Positions 55,213 through 64,000 of a stretch of 64,000 bases of DNA are shown here, piece after piece (position 1 is the first letter of the stretch; each line of letters opens with the position of its first letter). The notes under the pieces were generated by a model, which ran no database searches, was not told the DNA's origin, and was given only the letters and a program-made list of their open reading frames with translations. The translations under genes were made by a program, and so were the position numbers. The stretch covers positions 62,001-126,000 of the forward strand of contig NZ_PUGE01000001.1 of assembly GCF_002967075.1 (NCBI RefSeq). Reading direction: 5' to 3'. The DNA is from Corynebacterium sp. J010B-136 (GTDB lineage: Bacteria > Actinomycetota > Actinomycetes > Mycobacteriales > Mycobacteriaceae).

Positions 55213-56627
55213 TCCTCTGGAGCCTTCACTGGCTCTCCCGCTTTCGCACTAGGGCTGCCCGTTTTTACTGCTGTACGGGCAGCCTTTGTGATCGTCGAGG
55301 GATGTTGATCTTCGGTAGCAAGGCGCTCAAAGGCTATCGATGCCAACGCCGCTGCCTGATCCCCCAAAATGGAGTCATCGAAACGCGCGAGCGGCGAGTG
55401 ATTCCATTCGCGCTGTGCATAAGGGGTCTGCGGGTTTGCAGTACCCAGCCAGAAGAAAGAGCCGGGGACCTGTGCAAGGACCGCGCCGAAATCTTCAGAC
55501 GCCATCATTGGTGCCTCAAACTGGCGGATGGAGTCTGGTCCAAATTGCGCGCCCCACACGGTCGCTGCGAATTGGTTCTCACGCGCATTGGTCTTGGTGG
55601 TCGGATACAGGACCTCGAAATCAACCTCCACGGAGCAGCGATGTGCTGCGGCGATATTGGAGGTTACTTCGCCGATGACCTGGCGCACGGCGTTGATTTG
55701 TTCATCGCGCAGCACGCGCACGGTCGCGCCTAACGATGCCTGATCAGGAATCGCGTTGAAAGCCCCATCGCCTGCGCGCAGATTGGTCACCGTCAACACG
55801 ATGGGCTCAAGCGCGTCGAAGCGGCGAGTAATCGCGGTTTGCAGCGAAGTAATAATCTCCGCCAGACACGTCACCGGATCCACGGCATCATGCGGGCGCG
55901 AACCGTGCCCGCCCTTGCCATAGACTGTCACGGCCAAGTTCGAGGACGAGGCCATCGTCGGGCCATTAATGTAGTGGAAAGTGCCACGATCTTGCGGGCC
56001 CACATGCAAGCCATAGGCCGCAATCGGGCGGCGCCCGGCGACATCCAACACGCCTTCATCAATCATGATGTCTGCGCCGCCTGGGCCCTCTTCCCCCGGC
56101 TGGAACATGAAGATGACATCGCCTGCGATTTCTTCACGGTGCTTAGACAAGATGTGCGCGGCACCCACCAAGGCCGCGGTGTGCAAGTCATGTCCACATG
56201 CGTGCATGTACTCATTGGTGGACGCAAAAGGACTGCCGGTGCGTTCTTTCACCGCCAAGGCATCCATGTCCGCGCGCAAGAGCACCGAAACGGGACGCTC
56301 CCCGCGCTTGCCGCCGCGCATCACGGCGGTCACAGAACTTAAATCTTGGCCGAGGGTAATCTCCAGCGGCAAGCCCTCCAGCGCATTCAAAACGGCCTTT
56401 TGGGTACGCGGGAGCTCTAACCCGATTTCTGGATAGCGGTGCAGCGTGCGCCGCAATTCTTGGAGCTCTTCGACCATCGCGGTGCCGGTTTCCCGAAAGA
56501 CCTCACCGGCACTGCGCCCCTCAATGGTCGAGGCTACATAGGGCAAAGGCGGCAGCTGCTGCCCTTGCCGTGGAAGCTTACGCTTCGGCTTGAGTTGGCT
56601 ATAAGGATTTCCAGAAGGTGATTCCAT
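55209..56627 (-). CDS. M20-family amidohydrolase
   Basis: A 472-residue metallopeptidase-fold amidohydrolase related to hippurate hydrolase and N-acyl amino acid hydrolases. Zinc-site elements are LRADMDALAV, MHACGHDLHTAAL, FQPGEEGPGGADIMIDEG and the C-terminal MMASEDFGAVLAQVPGSFFWLG. I start at the ATG at 56627 (MESPSGNPY). It follows lepA by 32 bp on the same strand and overlaps ectP by 4 bases at the 3' end. Confidence 0.9.
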   Translation of the reverse strand: MESPSGNPYSQLKPKRKLPRQGQQLPPLPYVASTIEGRSAGEVFRETGTAMVEELQELRRTLHRYPEIGLELPRTQKAVLNALEGLPLEITLGQDLSSVTAVMRGGKRGERPVSVLLRADMDALAVKERTGSPFASTNEYMHACGHDLHTAALVGAAHILSKHREEIAGDVIFMFQPGEEGPGGADIMIDEGVLDVAGRRPIAAYGLHVGPQDRGTFHYINGPTMASSSNLAVTVYGKGGHGSRPHDAVDPVTCLAEIITSLQTAITRRFDALEPIVLTVTNLRAGDGAFNAIPDQASLGATVRVLRDEQINAVRQVIGEVTSNIAAAHRCSVEVDFEVLYPTTKTNARENQFAATVWGAQFGPDSIRQFEAPMMASEDFGAVLAQVPGSFFWLGTANPQTPYAQREWNHSPLARFDDSILGDQAAALASIAFERLATEDQHPSTITKAARTAVKTGSPSAKAGEPVKAPED

Positions 56628-56659
56628 GCCACCCAAGTCTAGCGATGTTTATTCCGGTT

Positions 56660-58507
56660 TTATTCCGAATCCGTAGACAGTGCCGCCACGAATGCTTCCT
56701 GTGGAACGTTGACCGAACCAATCGCCTTCATGCGCTTCTTACCGGCCTTCTGCTTCTCCAGCAGCTTGCGCTTACGGGAGATATCGCCGCCGTAGCACTT
56801 AGACAACACGTCCTTGCGCATTGCGCGAATATTCTCACGGCTGATGATCTTCGAGCCAATCGCAGCCTGAATAGGCACCTCGAATTGCTGGCGCGGGATG
56901 AGCTCTTTGAGCTTCTTGGTCATCTTATTGCCGTAGTAATTAGCGTTGTCCTTGTGCACGATGGCCGAGAAAGCATCGACTGGCTCGCCTTGGAGCAAGA
57001 TATCAACCTTGACCAGGTCTGCTTCCTGCTCGCCTGCTTCCTCATAGTTCAAGGAAGCATAGCCCTTGGTACGGGACTTGAGCATGTCGAAGAAGTCGAA
57101 GATGATCTCACCCAAAGGCATGACATAGCGCAACTCCACACGGTCTTCAGACAGGTAATCCATGCCCTGCATCTGTCCACGCTTGGTCTGGCACAGCTCC
57201 ATGGTCGGGCCGACATAAGCCTCGGGGACGATGATCGTCATCTTGACAATCGGCTCGTAGACCTCCGGAATTTTTCCACTTGGCCAATCCGAAGGGTTGT
57301 GCACCATTCGCTCCGAACCATCTTCACTAATGACGCGGTAGGTCACCGAAGGAGCCGTGGAGATCAGATCCAGGTCGAACTCGCGCTGCAAGCGGTCACG
57401 GGTAATTTCCATGTGCAAAAGGCCCAAGAAGCCACAGCGGAAACCAAAGCCCAACGCGACGGAGGTTTCTGGTTCGTAGGTCAGGGAGGCATCGTTAAGC
57501 TGAAGCTTTTGCAACGCATCACGCAAAGCCGGGAAATCTGCCTGCGAAATTGGGAACAGACCCGAGTACACCATGGGCTTCGGATCGGCGTAACCGGTCA
57601 GCGGCTCATCCGCGCCCTTGGCAGCCCAAGTGACGGTGTCGCCCACCTTGGTCTCACGCACGTCTTTCACGCCGGTAATCAGGTAGCCGACCTCACCAGG
57701 CCCTAAGCCCTTGACCGGTGTTGGGGTTGGGGAAACCACACCGAGCTCTAAGATATCTAGCTCCACGCCAGTGTTCATCATGCGGACTTTTTGACGCGGC
57801 TCCAATTTGCCATCCACCATGCGGATGTAGGTAACCACGCCGCGGTAGGTGTCATAGACCGAGTCAAAAATCATTGCACGAGCTGGCGCATCCACACCGA
57901 AATCACTGCTCGGCGCAGGGATAAGCTCAGTAACCTTGTCCAAAAGCTCCGGTACGCCTTCACCGGTCTTACCGGAAACGCGCAGGACTTCTTCTGGCTC
58001 CACGCCAATAATATTCGCGATTTCTAGCGCATACTTTTCTGGCTCAGCATTAGGCAGGTCAATCTTATTGAGCACTGGAATGATTTCCAGGTCATTTTCC
58101 ATCGCCATATAAAGGTTAGCCAGCGTTTGTGCTTCGATGCCCTGGGCGGCATCGACAAGCAAAATGGCTCCTTCACACGCATCCAAAGAGCGCGATACCT
58201 CATAAGAGAAGTCAACGTGACCTGGGGTGTCAATCATCTGCAGGACAATTTCTTGTCCCTTGTGCTCACCCGAGCGAGGAATCCACGGCAAACGCACGTT
58301 CTGCGCCTTAATGGTGATACCGCGTTCGCGCTCAATATCCATGTTGTCCAGATACTGATCGCGCATATCGCGCGCTGCAACAACATTAGACAGCTGCAAA
58401 ATACGGTCTGCCAACGTCGACTTACCATGGTCAATGTGCGCGATGATGCAGAAGTTCCGGATCCGGGCGGGATCCGTCAACGTCGAAACGGCAAAATTGT
58501 TAGTCAA
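56660..58507 (-). CDS. lepA: Elongation factor 4
   Basis: Ribosome-associated GTPase that back-translocates or helps initiation under stress. The 615-residue sequence has G1 [10 protein letters not shown]3 DTPGH, G4 NKID, and the LepA-specific C-terminal domain ending [18 protein letters not shown]. Length is usual (about 600). The protein runs divergently to the PemK-like gene; rpsT lies close by, as in relatives. Confidence 0.97.
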   Translation of the reverse strand: MTNNFAVSTLTDPARIRNFCIIAHIDHGKSTLADRILQLSNVVAARDMRDQYLDNMDIERERGITIKAQNVRLPWIPRSGEHKGQEIVLQMIDTPGHVDFSYEVSRSLDACEGAILLVDAAQGIEAQTLANLYMAMENDLEIIPVLNKIDLPNAEPEKYALEIANIIGVEPEEVLRVSGKTGEGVPELLDKVTELIPAPSSDFGVDAPARAMIFDSVYDTYRGVVTYIRMVDGKLEPRQKVRMMNTGVELDILELGVVSPTPTPVKGLGPGEVGYLITGVKDVRETKVGDTVTWAAKGADEPLTGYADPKPMVYSGLFPISQADFPALRDALQKLQLNDASLTYEPETSVALGFGFRCGFLGLLHMEITRDRLQREFDLDLISTAPSVTYRVISEDGSERMVHNPSDWPSGKIPEVYEPIVKMTIIVPEAYVGPTMELCQTKRGQMQGMDYLSEDRVELRYVMPLGEIIFDFFDMLKSRTKGYASLNYEEAGEQEADLVKVDILLQGEPVDAFSAIVHKDNANYYGNKMTKKLKELIPRQQFEVPIQAAIGSKIISRENIRAMRKDVLSKCYGGDISRKRKLLEKQKAGKKRMKAIGSVNVPQEAFVAALSTDSE

Positions 58508-58588
58508 AAGGTTCCTATTCCATTTCCATGCACATAAAGAAAGCTTGTACCAACCATACCGAAGACAACCTATAAAATAGGAGTTAGG

Positions 58589-59134
58589 ATGGTGAATATG
58601 AATAACACCTTTGTGTCCCGCTTGCGCAAGGTCGCTGGCATTGAGGTGAAAGAGCCCTTAGACCTTGGACTTTCTCGCATCAATGCCCGCTTAGGCATGC
58701 ACGGAACACATGGCGGGACTGATCCCCGCAAACCTGCCAAAATTCGTGTAGAGCACACCGAGGCACGCGCACGCTCGATCTTTTTCGCACCAGACATGGA
58801 CGGCCAAGCCGACTCCGGCGAAGTGGTGTGGGTATGGGCACCAACTGAAGGCCCCAGCTCGCCCCCGACGGAGCGCGCCATTTTATTAGTAGGCCGTACT
58901 CGTTCCACGGTCTTAGGCCTTTTAATCTCCCCTAATGCTTCACATGCTGACGACGAAGCCTGGTTGGCCATCGGCTCCGGTGAATGGGATGATTCACGCC
59001 GGCAGTGCTGGGTGCGCCTCGACCGCGTATTAGAAGTATCGGAGGAGCAAGTACGCCGCAAAGGCATCTTGTTCCCCGAGCGCCGCTTTGAGCGCATTGC
59101 CAACCGCTTGCGCCAGAAATTCCACTGGGGATAA
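58589..59134 (+). CDS. PemK/MazF-like protein between lepA and rpsT
   Basis: A 181-residue protein with GGAGTTAGG before its ATG. From about residue 70 it reads [38 protein letters not shown], a PemK/MazF-type SH3-like barrel entry. The RNase toxin pattern normally has a Arg/Ser/Thr trio and a basic loop; several family positions are weak here, so catalysis is not certain. An N-terminal extension of 65 residues is unlike toxin families. No antitoxin gene is adjacent. Its fixed place in corynebacteria suggests a housekeeping role rather than a toxin. Confidence 0.7.
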   Translation: MVNMNNTFVSRLRKVAGIEVKEPLDLGLSRINARLGMHGTHGGTDPRKPAKIRVEHTEARARSIFFAPDMDGQADSGEVVWVWAPTEGPSSPPTERAILLVGRTRSTVLGLLISPNASHADDEAWLAIGSGEWDDSRRQCWVRLDRVLEVSEEQVRRKGILFPERRFERIANRLRQKFHWG

Positions 59135-59138
59135 GAAT

Positions 59139-59168
59139 TTGAATATTTGCCCCCGCCCTTGGTACTGT
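59139..59168 (+). promoter_or_regulatory. Putative rpsT promoter
   Basis: TTGAAT (59139-59144) and TACTGT (59163-59168) are separated by 18 bp, right after the PemK-like gene's stop. Transcription near 59175 would give a leader of about 145 nt. Confidence 0.5.
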
Positions 59169-59175
59169 ATCCAGG

Positions 59176-59315
59176 TTAGTTAACTTTTTGTGCGCGATTG
59201 CGCTAGCGGTCAGGACCTTGGGTCCGCTCGTTAATCGCCAAAACTTCCCTTCGGGAAGTTGGGAGCTGTGCACATGAGGTTAAATATCCAATCACTATAG
59301 ATTTACAAGAGGTAT
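59176..59315 (+). promoter_or_regulatory. Structured rpsT mRNA leader
   Basis: The 5' region before rpsT contains a stable hairpin, AACTTCCC-TTCG-GGGAAGTT (about 59242-59259). It also has a possible longer fold that pairs GCGATTG (59193-59199) with the TAATCGC near 59232-59238 around GGACCTTGGGTCC. S20 often controls its own synthesis by binding its leader; the structures here would suit that. Inferred by eye. Confidence 0.45.
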
Positions 59316-59320
59316 ATCTC

Positions 59321-59584
59321 ATGGCAAATATCAAGTCCAAGCAAAAGCGCGTTCTCACCAACGAGAAGGCACGTCTGCGTAACAAGTCCGTTCGCTCTGC
59401 AGTCCGCACCGAGATCCGCAAGTTCCGCGCCTTGGTTGAGGCTGGCGACAAGGCTGGTGCCGAACTTCAGCTGCGCAAGGCTTCCCGCGCATTGGACAAG
59501 TCCGTATCCAAGGGCGTCTTCCACCGCAACAACGCGGCTAACAAGAAGTCCGGTATGGCTGCCGCTTTCAACAAGATGAACTAA
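59321..59584 (+). CDS. rpsT: 30S ribosomal protein S20
   Basis: Binds 16S rRNA in the body of the small subunit. The 87-residue, very basic sequence [41 protein letters not shown] and the C-terminal [16 protein letters not shown] match S20 in full. The ATG follows AAGAGG. It is transcribed alone and followed by a strong terminator. Confidence 0.98.
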   Translation: MANIKSKQKRVLTNEKARLRNKSVRSAVRTEIRKFRALVEAGDKAGAELQLRKASRALDKSVSKGVFHRNNAANKKSGMAAAFNKMN

Positions 59585-59600
59585 TCTTGGCTTAAAGCAT

Positions 59601-59646
59601 CACCTGGTGCCCCATGCAAGCAATTGTGTGGGGCACCAGGTGTTTT
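59601..59646 (+). terminator. Rho-independent terminator of rpsT
   Basis: CACCTGGTGCCCCA (59601-59614) and TGGGGCACCAGGTG (59629-59642) form a perfect 14-bp stem followed by TTTT, 17 bases after the rpsT stop. Confidence 0.95.
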
Positions 59647-59705
59647 CTAATGATGTTCGAACTAATGCTGGGTTAGTCCGGCGGGGCGGCTAAGATACTT
59701 TAACG

Positions 59706-60539
59706 ATGACAAACCTGAAGCCCTTGGTAAAGTGGGTCGGCGGAAAACGCCAGCTTTTGCCACATATTCACGCTGCCCTACCGGCAACGGGCTACTCAAC
59801 CTATTTTGAGCCCTTTCTAGGTGGTGGCGCGGTTTTGTGGTCCCTGGCTCCAGAAAAAGCCGTGGTCAATGACCTCAACGTTGAGCTCATCAACTTGTAC
59901 ACCGTGGTTCGCACGGATGTGGAAGCGCTCATCGCGGAGCTTCAGGATTATCCCAATGATGAGGAATTCTTCTACCAGCTACGTGCTCTGGACCGCGACG
60001 CCGAAGTATTTGCAGCGCTCTCGCCTGTAAAGCGCGCTGCTCGCACGGTTTATTTGAACAAGACCTGCTACAACGGGCTGTATCGCGTGAACCAGGCAGG
60101 CCAGTTCAACTCGCCTTTTGGGCGCTATAAAAAGCCACTCATCTGTGATGAAAAGACCCTCAACGCCATCAACGTCTATCTGTGTGACAATGACGTCACC
60201 TTCTTAAATGGCGATTTCAAAGACGCTGTCGCTACGGCCAAAGCAGGGGACTTTGTGTATTTCGATCCGCCCTATGACCCGGTCAATGTCACCAGCAATT
60301 TTGTTGGCTATGCCGCCGGTGGATTCGGCCGCGACAATCAGCTGGAGCTCAAAGAGCTGTGCGATGAGCTCACAGACCGCGGCGTGAAGTGGATGCTATC
60401 TAATTCCGCCACGGAATTCATTCGGGAGCTGTACACGGATTACCACGTTGATATCGTAGGCGCATCACGCGCGATTAATTCTGTGGCGTCCAAGCGCGGC
60501 AAGGTCGATGAGGTGCTAGTAAGAAACTATGACAAGTGA
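59706..60539 (+). CDS. Dam-family DNA adenine N6-methyltransferase
   Basis: A 277-residue D12-class methyltransferase. Motif I-like FEPFLGGGAV (34-43) binds AdoMet; the catalytic DPPY (187-190) is intact; LVKWVGGKRQLLPHI at the N-terminus and LNKTCYNGLYRVNQAGQFNSPFG are typical of Dam and M.DpnII (GATC-type) enzymes. The restriction gene overlaps its 3' end by 11 bases, so they form a type II restriction-modification pair and this is the protective partner. Recognition of GATC is a family-based guess. Confidence 0.92.
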   Translation: MTNLKPLVKWVGGKRQLLPHIHAALPATGYSTYFEPFLGGGAVLWSLAPEKAVVNDLNVELINLYTVVRTDVEALIAELQDYPNDEEFFYQLRALDRDAEVFAALSPVKRAARTVYLNKTCYNGLYRVNQAGQFNSPFGRYKKPLICDEKTLNAINVYLCDNDVTFLNGDFKDAVATAKAGDFVYFDPPYDPVNVTSNFVGYAAGGFGRDNQLELKELCDELTDRGVKWMLSNSATEFIRELYTDYHVDIVGASRAINSVASKRGKVDEVLVRNYDK

Positions 60540-61842
60540 AGCTGAGCTCCGCACATTCTTCGGTATAAAAAGTAGCCAGACACTAGGCCGCAATGACTAT
60601 GGTTGGTTGCGGGTATTCAGGCACAAAAAGCTTAACGATGCCGGCTTCTTCCGCATCACCGCCGCCGAGCTGAAAGAGCTCTCACTGCGTGAGCCCCGCT
60701 TGATGGCCAAGCATGATTCCACAGCGGCCCGGCCCTGGATTTTTAAAGAACTAGGCCTGAATATCATTCCGCTTTCGCGTTTTGAATACTTGGTGGGCAA
60801 GTTCGACCTGTTTGCGAAATTTCCCGAACCAGAAACGCTGGGCCCCGTCCGGTATATGCCTTTTCCGGATGATATTGAATCGCTGAATCCAGATGACATC
60901 ACCTCTGAAGCAGCGGCGCTGAATGCATCTGCGCTGTCTCATATCCTGGATGATTTTCTAGAAACATCTACGTTGCAGGCAACCGTGGCGGGCAGAATGT
61001 CTACCGGAACCATTGATGTGCGCCTTGCCTGCGGTGATTTCCAAGTGTCTAAGGCGCAGATGGAAATTGATGCCGGCTTGGAATCAGCAGATGTGCTGGG
61101 CTTGATTGAGGCCAAGAACCATCTGTCGGATGATTTGAATATTCGCCAGCTCTACTTCCCTTTCCGGCGTTTCTCACAAGCACTGACCAAGCCCGTAGCA
61201 GCTGTTTATCAGGTCTATTCCAACGGTATTTTCCACCTCTACCGCTTCGACTTCGAAGATATACTGCGGCCAGAATCCATTCGGCTTGTAAAGTCGGCGC
61301 GCTATACTCTGACGCCGTCGAGTATCACGCTGGATGTCATCGACAAGCTGCTCAAGACAGTGCCCATCATGGCGGAGCCGGAAGCTATCCCCTTCCCGCA
61401 GGCCGATAGCTTCGCGCGCGTGATTAACCTGTGCGAGCAGCTGCAAGATTCTGAGCTCAGTGTTGAAGCGATTACTGAGAACTATGATTTCACCTCGCGC
61501 CAGACCAACTATTACACCGGCGCAGCCAAGTATCTGGGGCTGGTTAACGATACCAACCGCATGTGGTCCTTGACGGATTTCGGCGCGAAAGTCATGGCCA
61601 GTGAACGCAATGAGCGCAACGTAGCGCTCATCAAAGCGCTACTGCGCCATGAAGTCTTCCATGCGGTATTAGCACGGGCCCTAGAAAGAGGAGAAGTTCC
61701 AGACCGCGCCACCATTGTGTCCATCATGGAGGCATCGAATCTGGAACTATCTCAATCCACCGTTACCCGCCGCGCGGGCACCGTGTTGTCGTGGGTGCAG
61801 TGGGTTTGGTCGCTGGCAACGACCGAAGAGCTCAAGCTTTAA
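60529..61842 (+). CDS. Type II restriction endonuclease, PD-(D/E)xK type
   Basis: A 437-residue protein co-translated with the methyltransferase (11-bp overlap, ATG inside the last codons). Its middle has a nuclease core: MEIDAGLESADVLGLIEAKN, with Asp181 or Asp188 before Glu194-Ala-Lys196, and an N-terminal DNA-recognition part. The C-terminal half (about 300-400) has winged-helix features (SVEAITENYDFTSRQTNYYTGAAKYLGLV). I know of related proteins paired with Dam-type methylases, but the cut site cannot be read from sequence. It overlaps the convergent LysE gene by 4 bases. Confidence 0.82.
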   Translation: MTSEAELRTFFGIKSSQTLGRNDYGWLRVFRHKKLNDAGFFRITAAELKELSLREPRLMAKHDSTAARPWIFKELGLNIIPLSRFEYLVGKFDLFAKFPEPETLGPVRYMPFPDDIESLNPDDITSEAAALNASALSHILDDFLETSTLQATVAGRMSTGTIDVRLACGDFQVSKAQMEIDAGLESADVLGLIEAKNHLSDDLNIRQLYFPFRRFSQALTKPVAAVYQVYSNGIFHLYRFDFEDILRPESIRLVKSARYTLTPSSITLDVIDKLLKTVPIMAEPEAIPFPQADSFARVINLCEQLQDSELSVEAITENYDFTSRQTNYYTGAAKYLGLVNDTNRMWSLTDFGAKVMASERNERNVALIKALLRHEVFHAVLARALERGEVPDRATIVSIMEASNLELSQSTVTRRAGTVLSWVQWVWSLATTEELKL

Positions 61843-62489
61843 AAGCCGACGATATCGCGCAATCCCGTGACTGCCAGCGCTACACCCGCAATCATAAAGA
61901 AGGAACCAGCGGCGATATCAATCCACGGTCCCGCGGCCAAAAGCTTGCGTCGCACGGCCTTTGTGGAGACCACGAAAGCGATAATGACGAACATTACGTA
62001 GCACGACAAGCTCATCGCCAAAATCAGTGTGATCGCTACGCCTATCGATGGACTCGCCGGCAAAAGTGGCGCAATCAACGCCGAGAGGAATAAGACGATC
62101 TTGGGGTTGGAGAGGTTCGTCGCTAAGCCTGTGCGAAATGCATGCCGCATCCTGCCCAGCTGGGCTTCCTGCTCCGCGAGTGACATGGGCACCGCGCTGC
62201 GTGAATCCCACCCTGTTTTGAAGGTGGAATAGCCCATGTAGACCAACCAGCTACCGCCGAGCAGCTGCATCAGACCTAAAAGCTGCGGGAATGCTGTTAG
62301 CAAGGCAGCCGCGCCCAGCACAGTGAGCGAGGTCCACATCAGCACGCCCACTTGAATACCAGTCACCGCGGCGACCGCATGGCGCCGCGATTTCGTGGCT
62401 AGGCGCGTAATCAGGATGGTGTCAGGGCCTGGGCTTAGCGCCCCCAACAGGTTTAGAACAACGATTGTGGCAAGGGACGACAAACTCAC
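61839..62489 (-). CDS. LysE/RhtB-family exporter
   Basis: A 216-residue exporter with six helices. The N-terminal LLGALSPGPDTILITRLAT carries the family SPGP motif, and GSWLVYMGYSTFKTGW and TGLATNLSNPKIVLFLSALIAPLLP are conserved. Members export amino acids such as homoserine, threonine or lysine; the substrate here is not decided. The gene lies downstream of the ankyrin gene with a 4-base overlap. Confidence 0.9.
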   Translation of the reverse strand: MSLSSLATIVVLNLLGALSPGPDTILITRLATKSRRHAVAAVTGIQVGVLMWTSLTVLGAAALLTAFPQLLGLMQLLGGSWLVYMGYSTFKTGWDSRSAVPMSLAEQEAQLGRMRHAFRTGLATNLSNPKIVLFLSALIAPLLPASPSIGVAITLILAMSLSCYVMFVIIAFVVSTKAVRRKLLAAGPWIDIAAGSFFMIAGVALAVTGLRDIVGF

Positions 62490-62872
62490 TCGAAGCGTCC
62501 CAGAAGATCCTCGCGGCCGAACATTTTGGCGGTATCAACCGCATTGGGAGTACCAGCATTCGGGTTGGCGCCGGCTTCTAGTAGCGCGTCGATGACGGCG
62601 TCTTCTTTCTTGAAAATAGCGCCCGCCAATGGCGACTGGTTGCGATCATTAAGCAGGTTTACATCTGCGCCTACTTCGACCAAAGCCCTGACCAGCTCCG
62701 GATGCCCGTTATATGCGGCGAGCATGACAAAAGACTGGCCATCTTGATTGACCATATCTACGCTAACGCCCTGCTTAATGTACTCAACCAGGGTGATATC
62801 GCCGTTGCGCGCTAAGTCAAAAAGTTTGCTCGCAAATTCAGCGATTTCCTGCTCACTATTTTGTTCACTCAT
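62486..62872 (-). CDS. Ankyrin-repeat protein
   Basis: A 128-residue cytoplasmic protein from the ATG at 62872 (MSEQNSEQEIAEF). About three ankyrin repeats are visible: NGDITLVEYIKQGVSVDMVN, DGQSFVMLAAYNGHPELVRALVEVGADVNLLN (region about 52-83) and RNQSPLAGAIFKKEDAVIDALLEAGANPNAGT. It is a protein-protein interaction module; the partner is unknown. It lies 10 bp after holA and overlaps the LysE gene by 4 bp, so it is in the holA transcript. Confidence 0.88.
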   Translation of the reverse strand: MSEQNSEQEIAEFASKLFDLARNGDITLVEYIKQGVSVDMVNQDGQSFVMLAAYNGHPELVRALVEVGADVNLLNDRNQSPLAGAIFKKEDAVIDALLEAGANPNAGTPNAVDTAKMFGREDLLGRFE

Positions 62873-62882
62873 GCCGTTTAGT

Positions 62883-63857
62883 TTATCGTGCAAGCTGCGC
62901 GATCTGCCTAACGGCCGCCTCAACCGCATAGTCTGCACCATCGCGGCCTAAGCTTTTAACCTGTCCATCGAGGTCAGAAACAATAATGACAGCCTTGCTG
63001 ATGTTATCGCCCGACCAGCGCCTGGCAATCGGCGCGGTTTTCTCCGCGACATAAGGGTGCAACCCCGATTGCTTCGCCAAAGAGAACTTATCCCCACGCG
63101 CGGTATAGAGCCTGGCAATCACGCCGACCTTATTCGCCAGCGCCGCCGCAATCCCCACGGGTTCTGCGCCCAATTGCAGCGCACGACGACACGTAGCGAT
63201 GGCCTCGCCTGCGCGCCCTGCCACCGCCGCATCAGCGATGTCCCAGTTTTCTACCTCAGCAACACCGGCGTAGTATCGCTGGACTGTTTGCCGAGTGACG
63301 TTGCCGCCGGTGTCAGCAACGAGCTGCGAAATCGCTGCCGCGAGCGCCCGCAGATCTGAACCGACGCCCGAGAGCAACGCATCCACAACATCCGGGGTGG
63401 GCCGAATCCCGTGCGCTGCGAACTCACGCGTTGCCCAAGGCTTGACCTCATTGTCATAAAGGCTAAAGACCTCATGCACACGCGCGAGCTTTTGCAGCTT
63501 CGCCATCAGCTCCGGCGGTTTCTTACGGTTTTTCAAGTTCTTCCGCGATGTCGCGAAGTTAATCACCATCGTCATGCCCGGCGCGGGATCTTTCGCCGCA
63601 TCTACGATGAGCTTGATCAGCGCCGAGCCAACTCGCTCCGTATCGGCGATGACAATCACGCGGGTCTCACCAAAGAGCGACGGGCTAGTCGCCTCAATCA
63701 GCTCCCATTCGGTGACTTCTGCCGCGCGCAGAATCTTCAGCTCCGGCTGCTCCCCGGTTTCTTCTGCCACCGCTTTTTGGATAGACCTGCGGGCACGCTC
63801 TGCCAAAAAATCATCATCGCCCACAATCAGGTGCACCGGTTCCATGCAGACCATCAT
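62883..63857 (-). CDS. holA: DNA polymerase III delta subunit
   Basis: Opens the beta sliding clamp during clamp loading. The 324-residue protein begins near MMVCMEPVHLIVGDDDFLAER. The start must lie after the comEC stop (63865). The first ATG at 63857 has AGGTG upstream, while the ATG at 63845 fits the family alignment. Elements: GDDDFLAERARRSIQK, the AAA+-like core, and the C-terminal helical domain with LGRDGADYAVEAAVRQIA. Location after comEC is standard. Confidence 0.92.
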   Translation of the reverse strand: MMVCMEPVHLIVGDDDFLAERARRSIQKAVAEETGEQPELKILRAAEVTEWELIEATSPSLFGETRVIVIADTERVGSALIKLIVDAAKDPAPGMTMVINFATSRKNLKNRKKPPELMAKLQKLARVHEVFSLYDNEVKPWATREFAAHGIRPTPDVVDALLSGVGSDLRALAAAISQLVADTGGNVTRQTVQRYYAGVAEVENWDIADAAVAGRAGEAIATCRRALQLGAEPVGIAAALANKVGVIARLYTARGDKFSLAKQSGLHPYVAEKTAPIARRWSGDNISKAVIIVSDLDGQVKSLGRDGADYAVEAAVRQIAQLAR

Positions 63858-63864
63858 AGAACAC

Positions 63865-64000
63865 CTAAAATCTCCCGTCTGCAGCGTGCTGGGTTCCATC
63901 CGAATACACGGTGACTTCCCCATCGCGGTTTGGATAGAGCACCGGAATGCCTTCCGGGGTTTGGATGCCGCGGCCGCTCTTGTGCCCCTCGCCATCGAGG
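63865..64000 (-). CDS. comEC: 3' end of ComEC/Rec2-type DNA uptake channel (partial)
   Basis: The last 45 codons of a gene that continues beyond the window, ending with TAG at 63867-63865. The residues LDGEGHKSGRGIQTPEGIPV, LYPNRDGEVTVYSDGTQHAA and the end DGRF fit the metallo-beta-lactamase-like C-terminus of ComEC proteins, which is followed by holA in corynebacteria. The call rests on the short tail and on location. Confidence 0.6.
   Translation of the reverse strand, partial: LDGEGHKSGRGIQTPEGIPVLYPNRDGEVTVYSDGTQHAADGRF

Noticed and set aside
56618..57706. 362-codon plus-strand frame opposite lepA
   Set aside because: Antisense to an undoubted gene; the product is His/Leu/Arg-rich with no domain and no start signal.
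63858..63995. N-terminal extension of HolA by about 46 residues
   Set aside because: The same DNA encodes the end of ComEC in a different frame, and the residues are not like the polymerase subunit.
1..64000. tRNA, rRNA, CRISPR array, prophage or insertion sequence
   Set aside because: No cloverleaf-like segments, rRNA sequences, regularly spaced repeats, integrases or transposases were seen by eye; a tRNAscan and repeat search would settle this.

Overview
The window is chromosomal DNA from a Corynebacterium (Actinobacteria). The evidence is gene content and order: TPM protein, glyS, zur, uppS, recO, era, ybeY, phoH, rsmE, dnaJ, hrcA, hemW, fadD15, malQ, idi, aecD, brnQ, an ectP-type BCCT carrier, lepA, rpsT and holA. 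This order closely follows the corynebacterial chromosome as I know it (for example C. glutamicum). The species cannot be fixed from the sequence alone. No rRNA, tRNA, CRISPR array or insertion sequence was seen.

Layout. 0.1-2.2 kb: secreted TPM-domain protein. 2.4-6.5 kb: AT-richer two-gene block encoding an OLD-family ATPase/TOPRIM nuclease and a UvrD-like helicase, a Gabija-type defence operon, flanked by the 3' remnant of an MFS transporter (6.9-7.3 kb). 7.3-14.1 kb: core genes (two proteins of unknown function, glyS, zur, a ferritin-like/VIT iron or manganese carrier, uppS-recO-era). 14.1-21.4 kb: accessory region lying between era and ybeY, genes that sit close together in relatives. 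It holds a Shedu-type nuclease (SduA), small unknown proteins, a MarR regulator, a DUF2283 protein, an MHS-type transporter and pyridoxal kinase. 21.5-27.2 kb: minus-strand hemW-hrcA-dnaJ-rsmE-phoH-ybeY run with a CIRCE operator directly before hrcA. 27.4-29.9 kb: two CNNM/CorC-type membrane proteins. 30-34 kb: HNH endonuclease of the 13E12 type, a PepSY membrane protein, and small secreted or unknown proteins. 34.2-44.6 kb: lipid and carbohydrate genes, an ABC exporter and the AecD C-S lyase. 44.7-55.2 kb: brnQ, a luciferase-like oxidoreductase, a GntR regulator with a complete peptide-type ABC importer, and the BCCT carrier. 55.2-59.6 kb: M20 amidohydrolase, lepA, a PemK/MazF-like protein, rpsT. 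59.7-61.8 kb: a Dam-type methyltransferase and a PD-(D/E)xK protein forming a type II restriction-modification pair. 61.8-64 kb: LysE exporter, ankyrin protein, holA and the 3' end of comEC.

The main biology is three separate anti-phage modules (Gabija-type, Shedu-type, restriction-modification) set into an otherwise conserved housekeeping segment. Two of them sit at visible breaks in the ancestral gene order. The housekeeping genes form tight, often overlapping operons for ribosome/RNA maturation and the heat-shock response. Nothing here is certain to be a wholly new system. The best candidates for undescribed functions are the unknown genes beside Shedu (15961-16383, 17288-17638, 19950-20393) and the paired unknown proteins at 7283-8298.
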